Assembly: GCF_030272615.1 (NCBI RefSeq)
Contig: NC_081412.1
Span: 346,712,169 to 346,770,168, forward strand
Length of the DNA: 58,000 nt
Origin: Cryptomeria japonica
Taxonomy: Eukaryota; Streptophyta; Pinopsida; Cupressales; Cupressaceae
Direction: 5' to 3'
In this document: in pieces, positions 34,791 through 45,354 of the stretch
Layout: the number at the start of each line of letters is the position of its first letter
How positions within the stretch are numbered: position 1 is the first letter of the stretch
Position numbers and translations under genes: made by a program
The notes under the pieces: model-generated
Seen by the model: only the letters and a program-made list of their open reading frames with translations
Told to the model about the DNA's origin: nothing
Database searches by the model: none

Positions 34791-35197
34791 CATGATGGAT
34801 TCATCCAGAAATTCTATGTGCAAAGGCTGATTGTCTTCAAGCGGAGCATCAACAAGTTGATCTACAACAACCTATCCTTTGATAACTTTGCGTTCTATAT
34901 ATTCAATATCAAATTCTGTAAGAATCATGACCCATTTAGCCAATCTCCCTGTAAGTGTTGCTTTGCTGAGAAGGTATTTGAGCAGATAAATCTTAGCCAC
35001 CAACTTAATAGAATGTGCTAACATGTAGTGTCTTAATTTCTATGATGCATAGACTAATGCCAAATAAGACTTTTCTATTATAGCATAGTTCATCTCATAG
35101 GACACCAAGGTCTTGCTGATATAATATATACTCTTTCCTTTTTATTCCCATCCTATTGTGCCAAAAGTGCCCCCAGTGATGTATTTGTAGCTGGTAT
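34791..35197 (-). pseudogene. First RNase H of pol, element 2
   Basis: Follows RT on the - strand: GGTFGTIGWE, then KGKSIYYISKTLVSYEMNYA, LALVYAS, KLRHYMLAHSIKLVAKIYLL and WVMILTEFDIEYIERK. It contains stops near 35143 and 35040. This is the ordinary Ty3 RNase H, poorly preserved at its catalytic positions. Confidence 0.8.
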
Positions 35198-36150
35198 TTA
35201 CAGAATCAATGGTTTGCCTTGAATTGGTGGTATCAGTATAGGTGGATTAGAAAGATATTTCTTGATTTGTTTTAGGTATTGTTCACAATCTTCATCCCAG
35301 TTGTATTTGACTCCTTTTCTTAATGCCTTTGTGAATGGTTGAGCCTTATCTGCTAGCTGAGAAATAAAGCGTCTTATTGATTGGATCCGCCCTTGTAAAC
35401 TTCTCATTTGATTGACATTATTTGGAGGTGGCATTTCTATGGTAGCCTTAACTTTTTCTGGATCCACTTCAATTCCTTTTGCTGAAATAATATATCCTAG
35501 GAGCTTACCAGATGTAACTCCAAATGAACATTTCTTAGGATTTAATCTGAGTTTGAATTTTTCCATCCTGTCTAATATTGGACCTAGTTCTGATAGATGT
35601 ATTGATCTTTTTATGGATTTAACTAGAGTGTCATCAACATAATCCTTCATGTTTTTGTGCATCATATCATGAAATTTTTTTGTTACAACTCTTTGATAAG
35701 TAGCACCTACTTTCTTTAAACCAAAGGGCATTACATTCTAGCAGAAGGTTCCCCATGCATAGGTGAATGTTGTTTTCTCTTGATCCCCAGGTGCAATTTT
35801 GATCAGATTGTATCCGGAAAAACCATCCATCAAAGAGTACATTTCATAGCCAGCAATCATGTCCATGATCATATCTATGTTGGGTAGTGGAAAATCATCT
35901 TCCAGATAGTCTTTGTTTAAATCTCTGAAATCAGTGCAAACACAGATTGATTTGTTAGGTTTAGAAATAGGTACAATATTAGATATCCATTCGGCATAAT
36001 CAATTGCTCTGACAAATTCAACTTTTAGCAATTTTTCTAGCTCAACCTTAACAAGTAATGCAACATGAGGATGCATTTTTTGGAGTTTTTGCTTAATAGG
36101 TTTAACTTTGGGAGTGATAGAAAGATGTTGAATTATGAGGTCAGGATCTA
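35198..36150 (-). pseudogene. Ty3/gypsy reverse transcriptase, element 2
   Basis: Typical motifs: EWISNIVPISKPNKSICVCT then DFRDLNKDY, DDFPLPNIDMIMDMIAGYEM, YSLMDGFSGYN, MPFGLKKVGATYQRV, MKDYVDDTLVKS and KLRLNPKKCSFGVTSGKLLG. All catalytic Asp residues (DGFSGYN and YVDD) are kept. A single TAG at about 35737, just before MPFGL, splits the domain. The C-terminal part ends with PPILIPPIQGKPLIL at 35198. Confidence 0.93.
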
Positions 36151-37284
36151 GACCTCAGCATATGTTCATGCAAAATTGATCTTCTTTTCCATGAAGAAAT
36201 CAACAAATTGTTTTAGTTCATCAGCTGACAAGGATTGAGCTACATGTATGGTGTGTTGAGCTTCTTCCTTTCTAATGTTTACTGGCTGTGTAGGTTCAAT
36301 TAGCACTAATGGTTGCTCTTGAAAGTGATCAGACAAAATGTCAAGTATCTCACCTTCAGGCGCCTCAGAGAGGTTTTCACCATTACGTATGCCCTTATTT
36401 TTACTATTTTTTATTTTGACACCGCCACAATGTGGTTTTTGCCATCAGAACTCTTTTTTTTTCTTTTTTTTTCGTGACTAAGATACTTGACATTTGCTGC
36501 TGTCATGTTCTCACTTTGTTCATTGGTGGAAGAGTCCATTGGTTCAACTGCATTAAGATAGCAAGCTAATGTATAGTCATTGGCAAAGGTAGGTATATTC
36601 AAAGGTTGATCTTGAAGAGTATAGTAAATTAGCTCAAGATGTACCAGGAAGAGTTAGACCACGATTATCATATCAGACTAATAAGTCAAGTTCCAGAAGA
36701 CTACCTTGCATAAGTGTCTTGAGACCAGGAAGAGTTAGAACACGATTATCGAAGTGTACGTTAATTTTTAGGGGACCTAACCTAATAGACCTACCACTAG
36801 CATCGTTGTCTACTTCAGACTGGACTACATATCGTAGTTTGACAGTAACAGGGTCAGCAGACAGAGTCTCGACATTCATGACAAAGTTGTCATAGTTTGG
36901 TGTCGAATAGGTATTGTCATAAATAGAGCTTAAGTTAGAGTGATCAGAGTCATAAGATGAAGTTTCCGATTCTTCTTCAAGTGTTTTAGTAAAAGTATGT
37001 ATAGTATCAATATCTACATCTTTGATGCTGCAAGTTCCTTCGTGATTTGGTTCAATGATCACTTGTATTTGACATACCTGTTGATATAACCTTGATGACT
37101 CTGTTAGTCTCTATCATCTTTTCCATTCAGCTTCCTCTGGACTAATGACTGGCCCTGCTTCTGTAGCTTCCAATTCTTCTTTTGTAATTCCATACCTGAT
37201 TTGTTCTATCTCATTAGAGGGAGATATAGTAGGTGAAGAATTTTCTTGTGCTCTTTCTTCTTTTAGCTGTTGTTCATAGTCTTC
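36151..37284 (-). pseudogene. Pol linker region of element 2, function unknown
   Basis: Open mainly at 36673-37062 with an acidic, Ser-rich composition (EEESETSSYDSDHSNLSS) and then RSIRLGPLKINVHFDNRV. A 30-base segment with CCAGGAAGAGTTAGA is duplicated at 36643 and 36725. Downstream, toward RT, the frame reads LVLIEPTQPVNIRKEEAQHT, the usual pre-RT region. No enzyme motif seen. Confidence 0.6.
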
Positions 37285-38169
37285 TTATCTTTTTAGTCTA
37301 ATTTCCTCTATTTCTTTTTGCAACTTCAAGCACAATATCTCTTGTGCTTCATCTATGATATCACTAGATTCTTCAGGATTTTCTGTAGTAGATGTATCTA
37401 AGAGAGGATCTGGACCCCATTCATATTCATTCGAGTCAGTTTCTGAATTATCTATTTGCATTCTACCCGTGTATGTGACTGTAATGTTCAGTGGTGCAAA
37501 CAACTCTTTAATTCTTTTGATTTCTTCTCTCATGTCTTTTGGGACTTCTACTCCTTGTAGTGTTATTGCTGAAACAATTAGAACTGGATTACCATCTGCT
37601 TCTTCTATCTTGATTGCCAATTCTTCTTGTTCATTTTCATACTGAGTATTTATTTCCCGTGATGTTGAAGGTAGTATCTTTTTCCTCCACTTGGACTGAT
37701 GATGAGAAGTATGTTTCTGATTTGATGACTCTCTTAGATTGTATACAAGTCCAGCTTTATCATTTGTAGACTTAGTTTGTAGCTGAATAGGTTCAACAAT
37801 ACCTTCTTGACACTTGCCTAGAGGAGCGGTACCTGAATATCCCATGCGGTGAATCATCTTATAGCCTGGACCATATTGTGTCAGGGAAATTTCATAGTGT
37901 TGTACTTCTTTGTTTTCACTATCTTCTTTGAAAATCCATTTGAGAAAAACATTCTCTTCTATTTGATTTGCAAGGGAAGTAGAGAACTGTATAAAAATAC
38001 CATCATAAATGACATTTGGAGTTGAAGTTTGTGGCTTCATAGCCTTTGATGGTTTTCCAGACTGTCTTGGTGATGGAGGAAGAGACATTATTGAAAGTAC
38101 AGGTTCTATCTTGTATCCATCCATGCCAATATTTGTGATTTTCAACTTCTTTTCTAAATCTTTCATCAA
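37285..38169 (-). pseudogene. Post-protease linker with G-patch-like motif, element 2
   Basis: 294 open codons. Residues around 105-130 read YGPGYKMIHRMGYSGTAPLG then KCQEGIVEPI, a G-patch-like glycine motif as described after the protease in plant Tat and some retroviral polyproteins, where it may bind RNA. A Ser/Glu-rich tail follows, with a coiled-coil-like end rich in Lys and Glu. It ends at a TAA-type stop before the RT linker. Confidence 0.75.
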
Positions 38170-38700
38170 AGTTTTTGAATTTTCAGTTTTAGAGGTTGCT
38201 CTGTTATGAGGAACAAAGGTATCAGTACACTATTTTAATGCATTACAGGTGTAACTTGTATCAGCAGGAATACTGACTTCAACTCCATTATAAGGAAATT
38301 TCAAGCACCGATGATAGGTAGATGGTACTACTTGCATTTTGTGAATGCATGGCCTGCCCGACAAGATGTTGTATGAAAGAGGGAGTTCAAGCACCTAGAA
38401 TATAACATCTCTCTCCACAGGTCCTATCCTGATCGGTAATAGTACCAGACCTTTAGAGGTTCTTTCATCTTCATCATAAGCTTTGATTGTTATTTTCTTT
38501 GTTGGATCAATGACATTTTTAGAAATTCCCAACTGTGTCAGTAGATTGTAGGTACAAATATTCAACCCAGCACCTCCATCTATCAAAACATGTTTGACTC
38601 AATGTTTATGGATCATAGCTTCAATGTGCAATGGCTGGTTATATGGATGATTTAGTGAATTGTCATCTTCTTCAAAGAAGGTGAGGTAATGAGGCGAAGT
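38170..38700 (-). pseudogene. Aspartic protease, element 2
   Basis: VLIDGGAGLNICTYNLL carries the Asp of a retroelement protease (D-G-G form, normal in this group). KAYDEDERTSKGLVLLPIRI and [16 protein letters not shown] follow. Stops are present near 38599 and 38397. It processes the Gag-Pol precursor in active elements. Confidence 0.85.
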
Positions 38701-38718
38701 CAGGTGACCCACCATAGA

Positions 38719-40791
38719 TTAAAATCGATCTACATCTAAATCTTTGGGGACATTAGTAGTGAGAAAAGCTTTGTCTAGGATCTCTCTATGAGTAGGAGAG
38801 ATTTGAAGCAGTTCAAAAATGGAGATTTGAGTGGTAGTTCGTTTCAATTGTTCAACAATGCTATAACCAGGAGAGGATGATGAAGTCAACTGCTTAGATT
38901 TAGCTGTGATTGTATTTGGTTGTTTATTTGAAGAATTCGGTAGGTTTGATGTTGCTTGATCAGGAGTTGAGGAACTAGCTCCTTTGAGAGTAACCTTCTT
39001 TTGAGCGCGGCTCACAACATTTGCAGTTTGCATTTTATTTTGTTTATCTTTGATTATGATCACATTGAAATACTCAGATTGGAAAGATCCAACCATGTTG
39101 ATCACATTGGCATTGTTAGTGTAGGTGTAATTGACTTTGGCACCTCCCTTGGATTTTGAAGAGTCGTCTTGTTCATAAGCAGGTAAGGGATCTTTACAAG
39201 CTTTGTGATCAACATTAGTCGTGTGATTTCCAACAATAATTTTGCTAGCATCGATGAGGTCTTGGATCTCATGTTTGAGATTCATGCAGTTGTTTGTTGT
39301 ATGACCCTTATTTTGATGGTATTCACAGTATTTATTTTCCCTCCACCATTTGGGTTTAACTTCTTGATCATATGGTCTAGAGTTGTTTGGAAATGTTATT
39401 AGATCATTTGCCAATAAAGTTTTAAAAGATGATTCATATGATTCTTCTAGAGGAGTGAAATCGCGTTTAGGCTTTGAAAGCCAAGGTTTCTCTTTAAACC
39501 ACTCTTTTGATTTCTTCGGAGGGTTTTCTACTACAGTTTTAGCTGGTTTGAGTGCTTGTGTGCCACTAGCCAGATTAAATATTGTGGGGTTTGATTTTGT
39601 TTTAACAGTGTCTACCACTCCATCATTACCAACATTTCTGTTGTTATCTTTGTCGTATTTCCAGTATTTGTTCTTTTCTTTGGAACTAGACCCTTGTTGT
39701 GTTTCTTTCCAAAGTGATATAGCTCCTTTCTTTATAAGCACATCTTCCATTCTGAGGGCACTATCTACCATTTTGTTAAATGAAAGGTACACTTGCATTT
39801 GGATATTGTATTTCAATTTAGGGATTAGGTTATTGACAAAAATGTCTATCTTCTCAGAATCTGGAATAGGCCAGGAATATCTAGAGAACATCTTTCTCCA
39901 ACGTTGAAGAAAAGTGAGAAAAGGTTCTCTTGTTTTCTGTTTGGTATTACAAAGCTCGATCATAGTGATTGGATGAGGAATTTTATAGGAGTATTGCTAG
40001 AGAAACAATTCGACTAATTCCTCAAAAATTTTAATTCCCATAGGTAGGCTTGAAAACCATTCCATAACTTGTCCTCCTAAACTCCTCCGAAAAAGACGCA
40101 TGAGATATGTTTGTTCGTGCATGAAATCCATACATAAAGCACAAAATTCTCTGACATGGTCTTGAGGATCTACACTACCGTCATATTTGTCAAACTTAGG
40201 AATCTCCACTCTTGAGGGAAATGGAGGCATGTAAAGATTTTTGGCAAATGGGAACGGGAAGATTGTGTCCAAAGAATATTGCTTTGATGATTTATCCTTG
40301 TTTTTCATTTATGTGATTTCAGTCTGCAACACTTGCAATTGTTTGTTTACTAGCACTAAGGGTGTCTCTTCCTCTTTAGTGATAAGGGTTTCAACGTTAT
40401 AATTAGTAGGAATTTTAGCGCCTTGTTTTGCTAGTTCTAGAAAATAATCTTCTTTTTCTCTAGCCATGATAATTTTCATCATTTTTCGGAAATCTTTATC
40501 CTTTTGACAACTATTTATAACAACTTCTGTAGGTTCAGAGGCTTTAGACTCACTAGATGAGGAATCACTATCATTAGCATGGGTACTAAGATTGTCATAA
40601 GTGTCGTGTTTAGCAGCTTGTCTTTCTCCAGACATGATAGGAGATAAGGGTTGATTAAAAATTGGTAAATTTGACGATGAAGATTTATTAGAGATAGGGT
40701 CCTCTACAAAGAATGAATTTTATTTTAATGAAAAGGATGATCCTTTACCTTTGGTATCTTTCTTGTGAGAACTTCTAGTTTGAGTAGGCAT
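38719..40791 (-). pseudogene. Gag polyprotein, element 2
   Basis: The first Met at 40791 (MPTQTRSSHKKDTKGKGSS) is followed by an in-frame TAA near 40723; the next Met is at 40635. The capsid region reads PPFPSRVEIPKFDKYDGSVD then PQDHVREFCALCMDFMHEQ and EWFSSLPMGIKIFEELVELF. After a frame break near 39990 it continues MIELCNTKQKTREPFLTFLQ. One knuckle, CEYHQNKGHTTNNC (39286-39330), is the C-H-H-C form usual for Tat gag. A long Ser/Thr/Lys-rich tail leads to the protease. Confidence 0.9.
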
Positions 40792-42875
40792 TTATAACTG
40801 ATGTGACTGAGAGCTAGATGTGGTGCAAAAGTCAAGATCAAATTGAAGCTAGTTGTTCATTTAATGTAGTGATTGAGAGAAGTAACTAAGATTTAGTCTG
40901 GTTTAAGGAACGATCTATTTTGTATAAGACATGATCTAAGTGACTTAATTTTGATAAGTAGCTGATTGAACTAGTTGAAAGATGATCAACAAAATCATGC
41001 AGCACAACGACATGGGTACACTATCAAGTTTGTTTATGCGCATAACTATGATGACCAGTTTTGTGCTTGCTGTAGACTGATTAGAAAAGTTTGACTGTAT
41101 TGAAAAAATGTATAGATAGACAAGTTTCAGGACTGACAAAATCAGGAATTCGTACGACAGAGTTTTATAACCCAGATGACAATTTAACAGTTCCCAGATG
41201 ATAGAGACAGTTTCTTGTACAAGTTGCTGCCTAAACTCCCACGACAGTTTAATGACCTCTAGAATATAAATGATGAGTATGATAGTTATTCGTACGACAG
41301 TATGCTAAAGGCTAGATGACAATTCTTTAAGAGCGGAACGAAAATACTGTATACTCAGACGACAATTCTGACAGGGGCAGACGATAATTTTGTATACTCG
41401 GACAACAATTTTGACAGAGCAAGACGATAAACTGACAAGACCAGTGTAGACTCATACGACAATATGTATGTAGCCAGATGATAATTTAGCAGACTCATAC
41501 GACAAAGAGCCAGACAAAGATGATATTCTGACACAGACAGAGTTTTGACGACTAACAGAGACCAGTTTTTTATAAGAATAGATTTTTGATGACTGACAGA
41601 GACTAGTTTTTAACACGGACATAGTTTTGATCACTGAGTTGTTGATGTTGTTGATTTGTTTTCTCCAGTTTCAATATTTCAATATTAGTTTTAGGGATGA
41701 AAACACAGTAAACATGCAAGATGTATAATGACTTTCAAGGACAACACTCTAACCCTACGAAAGTTGGCTTAGAGAAGAAAACCCTTGCTTGCAAACCTAG
41801 GTACACACCCAATAGCTAATCAAAATACAACCACTGAGTCTCACGCAATGGATTCTCAACACTGTATTAGCCGACTCCAAATGCTAATGGGGGCACATTA
41901 TGGCAAGTATCTTGGGAGAGTTACTATCTCTCTTGCACAAAGATAATCCCCCTTTCGAAGATGAATCAGGTAGCCTCTATCTTATAGTTCTTAGTCAAGA
42001 ATTCCATTCAAAATTACCCCTTGAAGTCATGCAAGCATTATTGAGGCCTATAGCCCGACAAGGTACCGAAACAAGTTGTAGTCACGTAAACGTGATTGAG
42101 ACTGCGAGGCCCTACTAAATGTCTGATATGAGAGATCTCAAAGATAAAACTCAAATAATCTCGTCCTTTGAGACTTTAATCACTAGAGGCCTATTTATTA
42201 TAGTGAGTTGGAATGCTCAGGTCCAACTGTACTCACTTGGGTCATTCTCATAGGGTGATTACTTTTTTCCATTGTGACAGGCCCGCCAAAGGTACACAAA
42301 TCTGAAATTTAGAAAAAGCTTCGAGGGTCTAGATTTCTGATTGTCTGTGTAGACAAGAGCGTACTCTCCTACCTCTTAGATTTTTTTGAAAACACAACAG
42401 ACAAATTTGTTCATTAACCAGATAGCAATTTAAGTGCCTAAAAAAATAAATTTAAAGAATACACGATGTTCACTTGAATTTTCTCAGGCAACTTGCAAAA
42501 ACAATGAATCCATAGTCATATTGTTTTTATGCGACAAGCATATTCTTCGACAAGCGTTCTGCAAAAAACTGATTAGGCTGTCAAAATTTCTCAAACAAAC
42601 AGACAACAAGCCAGGGTCAACATTAGTATCATCAAAATTCAATAAAGAACCTTAAGAATGCAGTCTGTTTTTAACACAAAAATATAGAAACCGTACAAGT
42701 ATTCTCACCGGGCCGTAAAATAATTCACGACAGATCGTAGGATACCTGCATTATGTCATTTGAGCCTCTGTGAAAACTCGTATGAGTTTTTGAAGCAACT
42801 GTATGGAAAAAAATTCAAAAAATAAATCTGAAAAATAAAATAAAGTTAATTTGTGAGGCCGAAGATGTAGTCTTC
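40792..42875 (-). other. 5' leader of element 2
   Basis: About 2.1 kb between PBS and gag on the - strand, without a supported gene. It holds the 22-bp repeat array (41150-41505) and a low-complexity stretch near 42790-42850. Long leaders are usual in Tat elements. Confidence 0.7.
41150..41505. repeat. Degenerate ~22-bp array with CGTACGACA/CAGACGACAATT words (element 2)
   Basis: Starts near 41150, 41173, 41195, 41216, 41238, 41290, 41312, 41356, 41378, 41398, 41421, 41452, 41475 and 41495. Nearly all steps are 20-23 bases or about twice that. The best words are TCGTACGACAG (twice), CAGACGACAATT, CAGACGATAATT and TCATACGACAA (twice). The same word family and spacing occur at 4979-5180 in element 1. 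Confidence 0.7.
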
Positions 42876-42894
42876 TGCCCCACGGTGGGCGCCA
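42876..42894 (-). other. Primer binding site, element 2
   Basis: TGGCGCCCACCGTGGGGCA on the - strand, four bases after the LTR end. TGGCGCC-type sites are typical of plant gypsy elements; the primer tRNA was not determined. Confidence 0.85.
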
Positions 42895-42898
42895 AAAA

Positions 42899-44211
42899 TG
42901 TGTGTGTGAAAAGTGGAAAAGGTATCTGTAAAGCTATAAGACACAACACTTCAATTAAGTCATTGCATGCATGGTTAGACAGATATAATCATGAATATAA
43001 AAACCATACAAATCGACCTATTGCCTTCTAAAAGATGTGAGTATAAACTTGCTCTCAGATTTGTATAAGCAATACCAATGACTAGACTACACCAAGACAA
43101 AGGATTTAATCTATATGAGCACAAGAATGAGCTAAATGTATGCAAGATTAAGCTAGATATTCAAGATTGACTAAATGAATGCAAGATTAGGCTAAATGAA
43201 TGAATATTAAGCTATATGAATGAATATTAAGCTATATGAATTCAAGCAATCATAATTGAACTAAATATGCAAAAAAGCTAAACTAAGATGCAATAATCTC
43301 AAAGCACAATATCTTCAATGACTCCAAAGCAAAATCTGCATAATAACAATAAATCTCCAGGGTGTTTTGAATGAGAGATGAAGGCTGAATTTATAGAGAC
43401 TCAAAAGAGAGACCAATGGTCAAGATTGATTAGCAATGAGGGGTTGAGATTCTTCAAGAAAAAGCACAATTTAAGATAATTGAAATAATTGAGAGATCGA
43501 CTTCAGTTAATCTTGAGATAGATTCCAATTATAGTTTGATTGAATGCATTCAGATTATAAGTCCGAGTTTGCATTGGAGATTAAATTTAGTTGATTCCGT
43601 GCACTTGAGATAAAAATAGGTGATTTCATGCACTTTTCTTTGATTTATTCAAGATTTTTATTTAGAAAAAGCCTTTTCAATGCAACTAAACCTCTTTCTT
43701 TCAAAAGCTTTGAGTTTTAATTTTAGAGAAAATGATTAATTCAATTTAATTGCTTTTCTGATTTCTCAAGCTATCTCAATTTTAGAAAAAGAAATATCTT
43801 AAGTTTGATTTCTCCTTTCAATTTAATTCTTTTCTTTTGTTTTCAATTTAACTCTTTCTTTTGCAGATTAATTCCTCATTTTGTGATAAAGCTCTTTTTG
43901 TAAATTAATTCCTTTTTCTTAATTAATTCATTTTTTGTGATTAAATGGCAAATTTATTTATTAATTAAATATGCTAGGATATTTAATTAAACAAATAGGA
44001 TAATTGATCAAAATGATTTACTTGGAATGATTTAATTAATTAAATAAATATTTAATTAATATAGAGTGATTAACTTGCCATGTAACATTAATGATTGAAG
44101 AATTAATTATTTAGGTGCTCAAGGTTGATTTAATTGCCTTTGGTTAGGACCTTGGTGATGTTGTCGAGAATAGGGGCCCATGGTTTAGATGACCATTTTT
44201 AGGGTATTACA
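42899..44211 (-). repeat. 5' LTR of element 2
   Basis: 1313 bases, TGTAATACCC to CACACACACA on the - strand, with TATA (CTATAAATTCAG) at 43390-43395. It is nearly the same length as the 3' LTR at 27802-29113. Upstream on the - strand, where host DNA would be expected, it is preceded by a PPT and subterminal repeats of the same family. Confidence 0.92.
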
Positions 44212-44392
44212 TTTGCCCCTCTTTGAATTAATGTGTGAGCAACGTGTTGGTTCAAAGAATAGTTGATGTCAAATAGATATCAACTCTAAACTTGATGAAT
44301 CACAAACCGATGAAGAGCGAGATGTTGAGCTTGATTTGAAGCGATGAAACTGAATAGAGTTGATTAAAGCGATACCGATCCTGGACTTGATT
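44212..44392 (-). repeat. Second copy of the element 2 3' internal end (PPT and subterminal repeats)
   Basis: Positions 44212 onward match 29114 onward for about 181 bases: the PPT (AAAGAGGGGCAAA), the NNTTCAAAGAATAGTTGATG segment and the first GAACTTGATT words. The match stops abruptly at 44392. The 5' LTR of element 2 therefore also serves as the 3' LTR of a lost, neighbouring copy. Confidence 0.85.
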
Positions 44393-44449
44393 GAAATTAA
44401 TAATGTAGGAGGGTTAAATTAATTAAAATAATTAATTTAAGTGTCTACA
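44393..44449 (-). repeat. First 57 bp of the 3' LTR of element 3
   Basis: After the PPT the - strand reads TGTAGACACTTAAATTAATT and stays AT-rich to 44393, where element 2-family sequence begins. The LTR start differs from TGTAATACCC of elements 1 and 2. The rest of the LTR is displaced or lost. Confidence 0.65.
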
Positions 44450-44465
44450 TTTTGCCCCTCCTTTA
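44450..44465 (-). other. Polypurine tract, element 3
   Basis: TAAAGGAGGGGCAAAA on the - strand, directly before TGTAGACAC. It resembles the PPTs of elements 1 and 2. Confidence 0.75.
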
Positions 44466-45354
44466 TGCAGCGACAAAAATTGGCAGTGGGTGAAAGATAG
44501 AGGAAAGAGGATCCCCCGATGTAAAGCACAGGTGGGTAAAATATAAAGGAAAGAGGATGCCCTGATGTAAAGCACGAGTGGTGTATGCCCCCTCGAGAAT
44601 TTTTTGGAATTTTTTTGAAAGTTTTTTAGGAAAATTCTCGAAAAGAAAAGAAAGATAAGGAATGATAAACGAGTGAGAAAGAAAAGAAGAAATGGTTGAG
44701 GAAATGCGAGAAAATATAGAAGAAGGGGGTAGACAAAGGAGTAGGCCCATATAAGTCACACAGGGCCCATTGAAGGGTCATTATCACACATAGCTATTGG
44801 AAGAGAACAAAGCCCATAGAGAAGAAGGAGAGATGGATCACATTCCTACACACAAGCATCACGCAGAGAGGGTCCACCGACATGAGAGACTAGCCCACTA
44901 CATTCCACCGGTATGTACCCTGGGTCCACTTTGTGATTTGGTAGTTTAGGGTAAAATTTTAGGGCTAAAATAAGTCTAAAAGTTTAGTGGGGCAGACGCG
45001 TTGATCGTTGTTTTAGCGCATGTGCCCCTAGGTTAGCATGAACATTGGCAAATAGTACCATCACCCATGGGGTTTGGGGTATTTGAGGGTGTTTGGGGTG
45101 AGCATACGCGTGTGGCGCGAGCGCCCACGCTAGTCAAGGGTAGGGCCTAGGTTTGGGGGGGGGAGGGATGGACTTTAGCATGTTCGACTGTGGCTTAACA
45201 TGAGCATTTAAAGAATCAGCGCTAGCACCATAAAGGGTAGAAAAGGAAGAAATAAAGAGGTAGAAGGGGGGGGAAGTGGATTAAAGGGTAACCTGGATGC
45301 TTCAGGCATAGGATAGGGTAGACTTAGAAAGGATGACAAGGGTTAATAGAGTGG
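44466..45354. other. Non-coding 3' internal region of element 3
   Basis: No gene. It contains a tandem-like repeat near 44495-44585 (GAAAGAGGATCCCCCGATGTAA and a variant) and G-runs near 45157 and 45266. It precedes the PMD gene and would hold its promoter; no clear TATA box. Confidence 0.5.

Larger units (their letters stand above)
27802..44211 (-). mobile_element. Element 2: Tat-like Ty3/gypsy retrotransposon with both LTRs and antisense PMD gene
   Basis: 16,410 bases on the - strand, in the order 5' LTR (42899-44211), PBS, 2-kb leader, gag, protease, G-patch linker, RT, RNase H, second archaeal-type RNase H, integrase, spacer, antisense PMD gene (+ strand), subterminal repeats, PPT and 3' LTR (27802-29113). 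The dual RNase H and the lack of a chromodomain place it in the Tat group. The two LTRs differ at about 11 sites in their first 180 bases by eye, so the insertion is not recent. No target-site duplication is found because the 5' LTR is followed by another piece of the same family (44212-44392). Stops interrupt most domains. Confidence 0.93.

Noticed and set aside
39383-39907. 174-codon + strand ORF
   Set aside because: Antisense to the gag of element 2, which has a zinc knuckle and clear homology; no motif on the + strand.
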